A stretch of DNA of 64,000 nucleotides from Desulfobulbaceae bacterium. GTDB taxonomy: Bacteria; Desulfobacterota; Desulfobulbia; Desulfobulbales; VMSU01. Position 1 is the first letter of the stretch; each line of letters begins with the position of its first letter. Under the pieces are notes generated by a model, which had not been told where the DNA came from, ran no database searches, and saw only the letters and a program-made list of their open reading frames with translations. Of the stretch, positions 53,374 to 61,245 are shown one piece after another. The position numbers and the translations under genes are program-made. Where the stretch lies: NCBI GenBank assembly GCA_015231515.1, contig JADGBM010000002.1, forward strand, positions 1 through 64,000, written 5' to 3'.

Positions 53374-54310
53374 TTCTTCTGTCATACGGTCGCGTTACAC
53401 CAGAAATGAAATCATTTCTGTTATGCAGGAAGTTGCCACCTTAATGGGGTCAAGAAAACAAAAGGCCCACTATGTTACTGAAACCAGTAAGATTAATCTT
53501 CAGGCCAACTTCATCGCCGAAAAAGTCGCCTCATTAAACGATAAACTAAAAAAACTTCAAAACCAGATCCGCGATGCGGAAGTCACCGCTAAAGAGCCTT
53601 CAGAAACCTTACTCCGTTTACGTTCGGCCAAACAAACTTTAACTAACGAATACGCCAGGTTCAACAGTATTGCAGAACAAAGCAGACAGCGGGTAAAGGG
53701 CAAAAATAAAGAGACCATAGAGATTCTGATCCAGGAAATTAATGACCTGAGCGAACAAACTATCCCACTGGCCAAAAATCTTTTAAATTCAGCCCAGCAG
53801 AAGAATCTCGACATCCAGGAAGAGAAAGTAAACTGTTTTTTATCCATGGCAAAACTTCACACCGATTTCACAGCCGCACTTGGCTATGCAACCGATGAAA
53901 TGGACAAAAGTGCTGAAAATCTCCAAGGTCTCATTCAGAAGAATGATGATGTCGGCACTCTTTTAGAAACCCTTACCAATCAAGAAAAGAAGCTTTCTGA
54001 TGATATTCCCCTGTTGGAGCAAACTATAAAGGAAAAGCAAGAGGACAAAAAGGCCCTTGAGAAAGAGCTCGATAAACTCAAAAATACCAAGAAACGGATT
54101 GATGCGCTGGAAGACCCTAAGGCTTACATTGATCAGCTTTTATTACAATTTGAAGAAGACAAGTTAAGCTTAGAAGCAAAACAAGATGCTTTGGAAGCAG
54201 TTCAACTTATCAATAATGAAGTCAAGACGATTAATACCAGCCTTGAAAACGGCATCAAGGATTATGTCTCTATTTTCAGTGAATTTGAAGAAAATCTAGC
54301 CAGCATATAA
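53366..54310 (+). CDS. Long coiled-coil protein C
   Basis: 314 residues. ATG 53366 follows CGGAGG and overlaps the previous gene. The N-terminal 40 residues (SVIRSRYTRNEIISVMQEVATLMGSRKQKAHYVTE) may be a small folded head. The rest is coiled coil (VASLNDKLKKLQNQIRDAE; KLSDDIPLLEQTIKEKQEDKKALEKELDKL). No known domain. The repeated rod-protein pattern implies structural function. Confidence 0.72.
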   Translation: MADSSVIRSRYTRNEIISVMQEVATLMGSRKQKAHYVTETSKINLQANFIAEKVASLNDKLKKLQNQIRDAEVTAKEPSETLLRLRSAKQTLTNEYARFNSIAEQSRQRVKGKNKETIEILIQEINDLSEQTIPLAKNLLNSAQQKNLDIQEEKVNCFLSMAKLHTDFTAALGYATDEMDKSAENLQGLIQKNDDVGTLLETLTNQEKKLSDDIPLLEQTIKEKQEDKKALEKELDKLKNTKKRIDALEDPKAYIDQLLLQFEEDKLSLEAKQDALEAVQLINNEVKTINTSLENGIKDYVSIFSEFEENLASI

Positions 54311-54393
54311 ATTGTCACCCAGATAAGGTTATACATTAAATAAAATCACAAACTGATATATTTCAGCAGTTACGATTCAAAAGGAGACTATAA

Positions 54394-55983
54394 ATGTCAG
54401 GTAGTAATGAAAAAAAACGTTCAGCAGTATTACGAGGGATCGCCTCTGTTTTAAACACATGCGGCAATGCAGTGGTTGTTTCGTTTGATGCTGGCGCTAA
54501 GCTAACTGGATCTTTTGGAAATACATTCAAGAAACTGTCGGGAATGCCATTTCGAAAAAAATCGTCTGCCACTTCAGAGGCCTATCAGCGGGAATGTGAC
54601 ACGTTACTTAAATCTATCAAAGACTATGAGCAAAAAATTAAATCAGTTTATTACGAAATAGGCAAAGCAAGCGCAAGGCTAACAGAAACTGATGGTGATG
54701 AAGCCCAAATTAGTAACTCTGGGACAGTTAAAGAGCTCCTTGAAAAAATTCATGGTTATGAAAATTCAGTAAAAAAAATGCGTGGTCGTATTGCCGGTCT
54801 TGAAGAAGAACGTGCCGCCGAAGAAGCCAGAAAAAAAGAAGATGATGGATATCGTCGTGCAACTCTTATGGCCGGTCGGGCACGCAAAGGCAAACAACGC
54901 GGTGATGCCAGCCAGTTAACAGCCGACATTAACAACGCCATAAAAGAAGCACTTATTCATGGTACTTTTGAAACGGCATCTGATCGTGCAGTCTTTGACA
55001 ATGTCGCCACTGATTTACTTGATAAAGAAGCCGAGATCCAGATGCTAGCTGCAGCAGAACTTGGAAAGATGAAAAACATTGCTGCAGTCCCTGTTCTTCA
55101 CGCTGCTATCGGCATGGCTGAAGGGCACTTGGCCACCGAGATTGTTAACGCCCTGATCTCCCTTGGCGACCCAAGCAGTGTTGATGTCCTTCGTCAGTCT
55201 GCCCGTGATACGAGTGCCCGCGTTCGTATCACCTCACTGCGCGGTCTTTATAAACTTGCCCCAGAAGATAAAGATGTTCGCCAACAAATTATCGATTCAT
55301 TAAGCGACATTAACCCTGAGGTTCGTAAAACCGGTGCCACATTGCTGGGCTGGCTTGATGAAAGCAAAGCTGTTCCTGCCCTGATCCAGTGTCTTACTGA
55401 TGAAGATGAACGAGTACGAAAAGCAGTTGTTTCCGCCTTGGCAAACATCAGAGATACTGCAAGCATGCTGCCAATCATCCGCCAACTGCGCGATGACAGT
55501 ACAGAGGTACGAAAAAAAGCCCTCGATGCCATCAAGGTTATATCGGGTCAAGAGGTTGCCTTTGATCTCAGCGCTAAAGGTGACGAACTTCTTGAAATTA
55601 TTGATTCGATGAAAAAATGGTGGCAGGAAGTCAGGGCAAGCGGTCAGTCAAAACCATTTATCATAGGCGCTACAGATGATCAAAAACCAACAGGATCTAA
55701 AGTTTCTAAGGCAGAAAAACCCGCATCCGAATCTGAGCCAGAACCCAAAATAGCTTCAAATCCTGAGCCTGCAGAACCCGCTGCAACAGTTGAAACCAAT
55801 GAGCCAGAAGTGGCTGATGTTAAAAAAACAACGGACAAAGACAAAGACGCAGATAGTGCCGCTGACAAAAAGGCCGCAAACGACACAACTTCTGCAAAAG
55901 ATGAAACAGCAGAGCAGGATAAACCCTCTAAAGACAGTAACAAAGACAAAACCGAAACAAACAGTAAAGCTAAAGGCAAATAA
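54394..55983 (+). CDS. HEAT-repeat protein with coiled coil and acidic/Lys tail
   Basis: 529 residues after AAAAGGAG. Residues 1-50 (VLRGIASVLNTCGNAVVVSFDAGAKLTGSFGNTFKKLSG) echo the N-terminus of the cluster's first protein. Coiled coil runs about 65-160. Five or six HEAT/PBS-lyase-type repeats run about 185-400 (KEAEIQMLAAAELGKMKNIAAVPVL; DINPEVRKTGATLLGWLDESKAVPALIQCL; DEDERVRKAVVSALANIRD). A low-complexity Lys/Asp/Glu/Thr tail follows (about 425-529). HEAT arrays mediate protein contacts, so it is likely an adaptor between filament and partner. Cytoplasmic. Confidence 0.82.
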   Translation: MSGSNEKKRSAVLRGIASVLNTCGNAVVVSFDAGAKLTGSFGNTFKKLSGMPFRKKSSATSEAYQRECDTLLKSIKDYEQKIKSVYYEIGKASARLTETDGDEAQISNSGTVKELLEKIHGYENSVKKMRGRIAGLEEERAAEEARKKEDDGYRRATLMAGRARKGKQRGDASQLTADINNAIKEALIHGTFETASDRAVFDNVATDLLDKEAEIQMLAAAELGKMKNIAAVPVLHAAIGMAEGHLATEIVNALISLGDPSSVDVLRQSARDTSARVRITSLRGLYKLAPEDKDVRQQIIDSLSDINPEVRKTGATLLGWLDESKAVPALIQCLTDEDERVRKAVVSALANIRDTASMLPIIRQLRDDSTEVRKKALDAIKVISGQEVAFDLSAKGDELLEIIDSMKKWWQEVRASGQSKPFIIGATDDQKPTGSKVSKAEKPASESEPEPKIASNPEPAEPAATVETNEPEVADVKKTTDKDKDADSAADKKAANDTTSAKDETAEQDKPSKDSNKDKTETNSKAKGK

Positions 55984-55985
55984 GC

Positions 55986-56663
55986 GTGATCAGAACCGAA
56001 CAAGACTGGCAGAAGAAAAAAGAGGCTATTCGTAAAAAGAATTTGCCTCATAGAATACGTCAGCGCCTTTCAACATGGCTGGAGAGAAAAGAAAAACTTT
56101 TCGAACAGCTCTCAGAGTTGTCTCCTTCGCAGGAAGAACCGCAGGTAATTTATGAAGAAAAACTTTCAATCTCCTCTGAGCTCGAAGAACTGGAGCATGA
56201 AAACCTGGCGCTCTATGAAAGGCTTCAGTTTTTGCAGTCAGAAGCCGCAAAAAAACGACAAGTTGAAAGCCTTTCTATTGAACAGGAAGATCGTCTTAAA
56301 GAACAGCACCTTAACGCCCTTGCAGAAAAGAATGACCTTGAAATAGAAATTTCCTTCATGCAGGATGAACTAAAGCAGATTGACAATGAACTTAAGACCA
56401 CAGAAAAAATTTATCTTGGCAACATGCAGCAGTTAGGTCTTCTTATTGAACAGATACGCTTTGTCAGTGGTGAGGTTGATATCTGGGCTGAAAAAATGAT
56501 CTCCCTTGAAGGGGATGTGCCCCAACAACATAAAGAATTGAATTGCATTATTGATCAAATTGAGTCGGCAAACCAGGCCCTATTCAGCCTGAGTGAACGG
56601 CTGCATGCCATTGAGCACCATGTCAAAACAGCCTATTATAAGGGGAAAGGGAGAACTTCATGA
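55986..56663 (+). CDS. Coiled-coil protein D
   Basis: 225 residues from GTG 55986, two bases after the HEAT gene. A basic N-terminus (EQDWQKKKEAIRKKNLPHRIRQRLSTWLERKEKL) is followed by a Glu-rich coiled coil across most of the chain, with a slight break near residue 150 (NMQQLGLLIEQIRFVSGEVDIWAEKM). Ends in an ATGA overlap with the next gene, so the two are translationally coupled. Confidence 0.72.
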   Translation: MIRTEQDWQKKKEAIRKKNLPHRIRQRLSTWLERKEKLFEQLSELSPSQEEPQVIYEEKLSISSELEELEHENLALYERLQFLQSEAAKKRQVESLSIEQEDRLKEQHLNALAEKNDLEIEISFMQDELKQIDNELKTTEKIYLGNMQQLGLLIEQIRFVSGEVDIWAEKMISLEGDVPQQHKELNCIIDQIESANQALFSLSERLHAIEHHVKTAYYKGKGRTS

Positions 56664-57433
56664 GCACAGCAACTTCCACACCGAAAAAGAGTGGTAATAC
56701 ACACTCTGCTTCAACGGTTACAACGAGCGTCAGGGCAGGAGTTCCAGCCAAATCAATTGATGCACCTACTCGTAAATATATCCACGATACAAATGTCGAA
56801 TCACCATATATTGCCGAGATAACTGGACTTGCGAGCCTTCAGGATGCTACGTATAGCGTCGATCTTGAAAAAACTGTTCAGGACATGGCAGGAATTATCA
56901 ACAACATGGAGGCCCAATTAGACAGGGTTCTTTCCATGAATGCCATTTTTGAAGAGGATCTGAATACCTCAAAGCAAATTATTACTGAGTTAAAAGAAGA
57001 AAAAGTCAAACTCATTGATGAAGTTGCCAGACTTGAAGCTGAAATGCCGTCTAAGCGTGAAATGCAGATGGAAATGGATCAGCTTATTGAAGAGCGCTCC
57101 ACTTCTCAAAATCACATTCATGGTCTCAACACTGAAATTGACGCCATGAATAAATCAATTGAGGCCTATCGTAAAGAGATTGTGCAGCTGGAGATGGAAA
57201 AGAATGATGCTGTTTCAGAGGTAACTTTTCTTGAATCGCGCCAAAATGCATCGCGACAAAAGGCTAACAGCCAGGATCAAAAGATTAACCAACTCAAAGC
57301 CGAAAAAGTTACCTATCAGAAAAAAATCATTCGTCTTCAAGATGAGTGTCAACGAGCAATGGAAGAGAAATATTCCCTACTGAGAGAGCTTCAGGAAGCC
57401 CAGGATATCCTCAGTGAAGTTTCCAGACATTAG
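56660..57433 (+). CDS. Coiled-coil protein E with Ser/Thr-rich head
   Basis: 257 residues. A disordered Ser/Thr-rich N-terminus (about 1-35) is followed by a conserved-looking linker (IDAPTRKYIHDTNVESPYIAEITGLASLQDATYS) and coiled coil (65-257, MEAQLDRVLSMNAIFEEDLNTSK..., KINQLKAEKVTYQKKIIRLQDECQRAMEEKYSLL). The linker could be the docking site. Overlaps the preceding gene. Confidence 0.72.
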   Translation: MSTATSTPKKSGNTHSASTVTTSVRAGVPAKSIDAPTRKYIHDTNVESPYIAEITGLASLQDATYSVDLEKTVQDMAGIINNMEAQLDRVLSMNAIFEEDLNTSKQIITELKEEKVKLIDEVARLEAEMPSKREMQMEMDQLIEERSTSQNHIHGLNTEIDAMNKSIEAYRKEIVQLEMEKNDAVSEVTFLESRQNASRQKANSQDQKINQLKAEKVTYQKKIIRLQDECQRAMEEKYSLLRELQEAQDILSEVSRH

Positions 57434-57470
57434 TAATTAATTTAGTCGAGTTTTTTTGAGTTATACCATT

Positions 57471-58034
57471 ATGATTGACACAACAGACAATAACCCAGCC
57501 AGCCCGGTAGAACTTCTTCGTACTCTACATGAATTAAAAAGCATGCGAAGTCAGCTTATTGCTGAAAATGAGCAGTACAAGGAAGAGATTCAATCTCTCG
57601 CTTCAATATTGGAAACGGCTGGTCTCGCAATTACAAGCAGTGACGAGACGATCAACGCCTATAAAGAAAAGCGTGACGCCCAGCTTGAACAGATTGAAAA
57701 GCTCAGCTTTGAAAGAAACCGACTAGCTGACAGCATTAACCAGAACCGCCTAAAACTTAAAGCTGTCCAAAATGATACCAACTCCAGTTCTGTTATGATT
57801 GAAACAATGGAACGGGAGCTTGAAAATATCGAAAATGAGAAGGCTGCTATGCAGAAGCGCCTCATTTCTGTTGGCGATGGAATTTCTGAAATAAGCGCAC
57901 AAAAAAAGGACAGGCTCCCCGATGTCATGGGACAGGATAAGATTTTGAAAAAGATGTACCGCATTTTTAAAGAGGCTGAAGATCGTATGGAAGTTTCTAT
58001 CCACCTCAGCGGCACAAAAACAAGCCCCGAGTAA
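57471..58034 (+). CDS. Coiled-coil protein F
   Basis: About 187 residues. ATG 57471 (MIDTTDNNPASPVELLRTLHEL) is chosen over an in-frame TTG at 57456; neither has a good ribosome site. Coiled coil about 10-150, with a helical end PDVMGQDKILKKMYRIFKEAEDRMEVSIHL. No catalytic motif. Short spacing to both neighbours. Confidence 0.68.
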   Translation: MIDTTDNNPASPVELLRTLHELKSMRSQLIAENEQYKEEIQSLASILETAGLAITSSDETINAYKEKRDAQLEQIEKLSFERNRLADSINQNRLKLKAVQNDTNSSSVMIETMERELENIENEKAAMQKRLISVGDGISEISAQKKDRLPDVMGQDKILKKMYRIFKEAEDRMEVSIHLSGTKTSPE

Positions 58035-58039
58035 GACCT

Positions 58040-58483
58040 GTGAATGTTAAAAGAAACGTTACCGCCACATCAAGGATTACCGACAACGAGCCTGTCTCAC
58101 TGTTATTTCTTAAACGACAGGAGTTGGCCAGACAGTCTGAGCGAGGGTTGCTACCGATATATAAATCGTATGGACTTATCAGTGAAGAACAGTATCAAGT
58201 ATTGCGTAACGATATAACCTTCCTCTTTCTTGATAATATTGCTGACACTATCCAGCTGGTTTTTTCGGTGGACGGCAACAGAGATGAGGTGCTTTTACAA
58301 TATAAATTTACTGAAACGGGGATTAAGGAAGTTACTAATTTATTGGCTCGAAGCAGCCGATATCGTTCCACAGAGATTACCCTAGACCTCTATATTGATT
58401 TTACCCCATCTTTTTTGGGCTTAGATAAAGATACACGAAGAATGTTACTAAAAAACACAGAATTAGAATGGCATCGTGACTAA
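58040..58483 (+). CDS. Cluster protein of unknown family, 147 aa
   Basis: GTG start 6 bases after the previous stop. Not a coiled coil: alternating predicted strands and helices (LLFLKRQELARQSERGLLPIYKSYGLISEEQYQVLRNDITFLFLDNIADTIQLVFSVDGNRDEVLLQYKF...STEITLDLYIDFTPSFLGLD). This suggests a small globular alpha/beta domain. It is directly followed by the response regulator and may be that regulator's partner. No family recognised. Confidence 0.68.
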   Translation: MNVKRNVTATSRITDNEPVSLLFLKRQELARQSERGLLPIYKSYGLISEEQYQVLRNDITFLFLDNIADTIQLVFSVDGNRDEVLLQYKFTETGIKEVTNLLARSSRYRSTEITLDLYIDFTPSFLGLDKDTRRMLLKNTELEWHRD

Positions 58484-58504
58484 CTTTCTGGAGACGACAT
58501 AGCA

Positions 58505-58984
58505 ATGGCAGAAGTAAAAATAATGATAGTTGATGATGAGGAGATTGTCCACGAGAGTATCGAGGATGCCCTTGAAGATGAAGGTTACGAATTTATAGAT
58601 GCCTTTAGCGGCGGAGAAGGAATCGATCTTTATAATAAGCACAAACCGGCTCTCATTATACTCGATCTTCGTATGCCAAAAATGAACGGCCTTCAATTTC
58701 TTGAAAAACTTCAAGTCAAGCCTGAAGACCCCTTCTCAGTCATCGTACTCACCGGGCATGGCGATGCGGAAGATATGGAGAAATGTTACGATCTCGGCAT
58801 CAGGACTTTTTTACGTAAACCATTCGACATCAAGGAACTGCGCTCTCTGGTGGAATCGTGTATTAACCTCAAAAAGGTTGAGACAAAACTCACCTCAGAG
58901 GTTTCAAAACGGGAAGATGCTGAAAGCGAGCTGGATGATTACCGCAAGGAACTTAATAAAATGATGGAGTCACTGAAGATTTGA
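58505..58984 (+). CDS. Response regulator with coiled-coil tail, last gene of the actin cluster
   Basis: 159 residues after GGAGA. Receiver with DDE (10-12 region), Asp54 in IILDLRMPKMNG, LTGHG and RKPFD. After the receiver a charged helix (LKKVETKLTSEVSKREDAESELDDYRKELNKMMESL) could dock onto the coiled-coil proteins. It gives the cytoskeletal cluster a phosphorylation input, with the kinases at 45634 and 61246 as nearby candidates. Confidence 0.85.
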   Translation: MAEVKIMIVDDEEIVHESIEDALEDEGYEFIDAFSGGEGIDLYNKHKPALIILDLRMPKMNGLQFLEKLQVKPEDPFSVIVLTGHGDAEDMEKCYDLGIRTFLRKPFDIKELRSLVESCINLKKVETKLTSEVSKREDAESELDDYRKELNKMMESLKI

Positions 58985-59048
58985 GCTGACTGCCGCACTC
59001 AAGATTTAACTCCCATTCTTCCTCATGATTACCCTGCGACACAGCACC

Positions 59049-60629
59049 CTAACCATGTGTTTCCCTGATGATATCCATTTCATGTACCGACGTTTTTCCC
59101 TTCATGCGGCAGTAGGCAGCAGCACTGTCCAGCACCGCAATCGCCCGGCCAGGAAGGTGCTGGTTCGGATTACTCTTTTCGCTTAAGCGCACCGCTGCAG
59201 ACAAGGCATCATCGCCTATTCGAACTCCGTGGTGCTTTTCAAAACGTGCCCGAACACCTCGTAAGATTTTCAAAGCTTGGGGCATTGTCGGTTCCAGGAC
59301 AGTTATTGTATTAAATCGACGAGACAAGGCAGTATCAAGTCCGAGGTGCTTGGCACCCTCAAAAGTAGTTGCTCCAATCAGTGGAAATTCACCCCTGGCA
59401 AGAACAGGTTTCAAAATATCGCCAATACCAAATCCGCCCTCAGCCATGCCAGCATCAAGCAAACCATGGATCTCATCAATAAAAAGAATAACCTGTTCCC
59501 GACAGCGTCTCACTTCATCAAGAAGGGCTTCAAGCCTCGCTTCCATTTCACCACGATACCTGGTTCCAGCCACCATGCTGGTAAGTGACAGATTGTAGAG
59601 AATTCTGCCTTGCAGGAAAGACGGCACTTCATTTCGAGACAACATTAAAGCAAATCCTTCAGCTACTGCCGTTTTACCAACACCAGGATGGCCTACAAGA
59701 AGGGGGTTGTTAGCCTCCATACGGGTCAACGTCTGAACCACTTTCTCAAGCACTGGTTCCATCCCGACAACTGGGTTCAGCTTTGCCAGAACTCCAGGAG
59801 AAGTCAACTCTATTCCATAGCGATCGAGTGTCCGCTTGGGAACACCCTCGTCAAAGTCATGCTCAGAAACCATACCGGCAAGTTCTGTGGGCATTTCATA
59901 GGATGAAGGGATAAAAAAATACACCTTTTCATCCCTGTGCTGTAAAGCGCGATACAGCTGTTTCACCAGGGAACGGGTCGCGCCATAGCCAGGACCGATA
60001 CTTGTCTTCTCGCCCAGAAAATGATGGATATCTTCAAAAATATAGGCAACCTTGTTCCGGGGTTGAATAATTATTGAACGGAAAGCATCTTCAAGGGTGC
60101 GGCAATCAATCAACTCTTCCTGGGCAGGCAGAGGGAAATGTCTGGATAAATGTTCACTTTGAAATCCAGCGGCACTGTTCCAGAGCAAGGGTACCATACC
60201 GGCCTGCTCGGCCAGTGATTTAACCTTGTTAATTTCATCAGAAAGTGAATAAAAATAGGAAACAACAGGAGATTGAGATTTTACTGTTCGGGTCGAGGAT
60301 GCCGGGGCCTGCAACGGGCCAGATGCACGTGTAATTGAGTCGCCAAGGCGTCTGCCGTTGAGGGTGAGATGCTTTGACGAATTTAAAAGCATCTCTTTGG
60401 CAGCCAGTAAAAGAACCGATCTGGCATCGGTTAACAAATAGCCTTCACGACTGGCTTTCTCTTCTATTTTTCTGACAATGAGTGGTGTAACTGGGGTCCG
60501 GCCTGCCCTGGAGAAAATTACCTGCAGTTCATCGACCCCAAACGAAATATCTGTAAATGCCTGGGAGTTGGACTCGTTAATACGGAGTAAAATGGTTTCC
60601 GGATCAACCGCAGGAATAGTTGTCCTCAT
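59049..60629 (-). CDS. Two-module AAA+ protein (degenerate AAA plus ClpA/B-like module)
   Basis: 526 residues after CGGAG. Residues 1-110 form an N-domain. Residues about 120-265 look like an AAA fold without P-loop (LLWNSAAGF in its place) but with a Walker B-like VAYIFEDIHHFLG. Residues about 285-520 are a ClpA/ClpB NBD1-like module: Walker A GHPGVGKT (313-320), pore loop LNLTSMVAGTRYRGEME-like segment, Walker B ILFIDEIHGLLDAG (381-), IGATT (418-422) and Arg finger pair LSRRF (435-). There is no second Clp module and no ClpP loop seen. Possibly a remodeller of the adjacent actin/coiled-coil assembly. Overlaps the small gene upstream of it. Confidence 0.82.
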   Translation of the reverse strand: MRTTIPAVDPETILLRINESNSQAFTDISFGVDELQVIFSRAGRTPVTPLIVRKIEEKASREGYLLTDARSVLLLAAKEMLLNSSKHLTLNGRRLGDSITRASGPLQAPASSTRTVKSQSPVVSYFYSLSDEINKVKSLAEQAGMVPLLWNSAAGFQSEHLSRHFPLPAQEELIDCRTLEDAFRSIIIQPRNKVAYIFEDIHHFLGEKTSIGPGYGATRSLVKQLYRALQHRDEKVYFFIPSSYEMPTELAGMVSEHDFDEGVPKRTLDRYGIELTSPGVLAKLNPVVGMEPVLEKVVQTLTRMEANNPLLVGHPGVGKTAVAEGFALMLSRNEVPSFLQGRILYNLSLTSMVAGTRYRGEMEARLEALLDEVRRCREQVILFIDEIHGLLDAGMAEGGFGIGDILKPVLARGEFPLIGATTFEGAKHLGLDTALSRRFNTITVLEPTMPQALKILRGVRARFEKHHGVRIGDDALSAAVRLSEKSNPNQHLPGRAIAVLDSAAAYCRMKGKTSVHEMDIIRETHG

Positions 60630-60987
60630 AGGAAGTCTCCGGTGTACATCTGAATGCTAAACGATCCAGAATACGGCGTAATCGTTCCCTGGCTGTCTTT
60701 TTATCTTCGTAACAAGCTTCAATGCGGTCAAGAAGAAGATCGAGTTCTTCATAACACTCAGAGATAAAGGCATCGTATACCAAAAAATCAGGGTTTTCCT
60801 CCCGCATCTCAATAATACGAGTGCCTATGCGAGCCGCAACCTTACCCTTTTTCTTTTCCAGATCGTGAAGTTGCAAGTCTATCACAATGCCGGCTGCACT
60901 GCGCCGCGCTGCCACCACAGTTGCCTCAAGCATATCAGCAAAAGCATCCCCAAGATGCTGCAATCTGTATCGCCATCCATTTCCCAT
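60604..60987 (-). CDS. Small protein, paralogue of the cluster gene at 50997
   Basis: 127 residues after AAAGGT. WRYRLQHLGDAFADMLEATVVAARR, then KVAARIGTRIIEMREENPDFLVYD and EELDLLLDRIEACYEDKKTARERLRRIL line up segment by segment with the 132-aa protein at 50997. No known family. Its 3' end overlaps the AAA+ gene by 26 bp, implying coupled expression. It is likely an adaptor or substrate of that AAA+ protein. Confidence 0.72.
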   Translation of the reverse strand: MGNGWRYRLQHLGDAFADMLEATVVAARRSAAGIVIDLQLHDLEKKKGKVAARIGTRIIEMREENPDFLVYDAFISECYEELDLLLDRIEACYEDKKTARERLRRILDRLAFRCTPETSYEDNYSCG

Positions 60988-61095
60988 AGCTTTTACCTTT
61001 ATTTATAGTGATTACTGACTTTCTTTTTTTATAAGGTGACTACTGAAACTTACTTTTATATTGATATAACTTATCAACTGCTCTTGGCATTTGCA

Positions 61096-61125
61096 ATATT
61101 AAAGTTGAATCCATATTAAAGTTGA
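61096..61125. repeat. Short direct repeat ATATTAAAGTTGA
   Basis: Two copies at 61096-61108 and 61113-61125, 17 bp apart, upstream of the minus-strand 60987 gene. A possible regulator site; the rest of 60988-61245 shows nothing. Confidence 0.45.
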
Positions 61126-61245
61126 TCCAAACTTCCACACCTAACACTTTTTAGCAATTTTCTTTGACAGAAAGGGAATTAATCTATAAATTATAAAGCA
61201 AATACATAGAATATATTTGGAGATTGCCATGGCCCAATTACACTG

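Noticed and set aside
59049..60629. Assignment of the AAA+ gene as ClpB
   Set aside because: Only one active Clp-type module is present, with no middle domain and no second nucleotide-binding domain. The first AAA module is degenerate.
48345..60987. Gas vesicle (gvp) cluster
   Set aside because: The AAA+ gene and small helical proteins suggested it, but there is no GvpA-like shell protein, GvpF/L or GvpK motif, and gas vesicle sets have no MamK-like actin.
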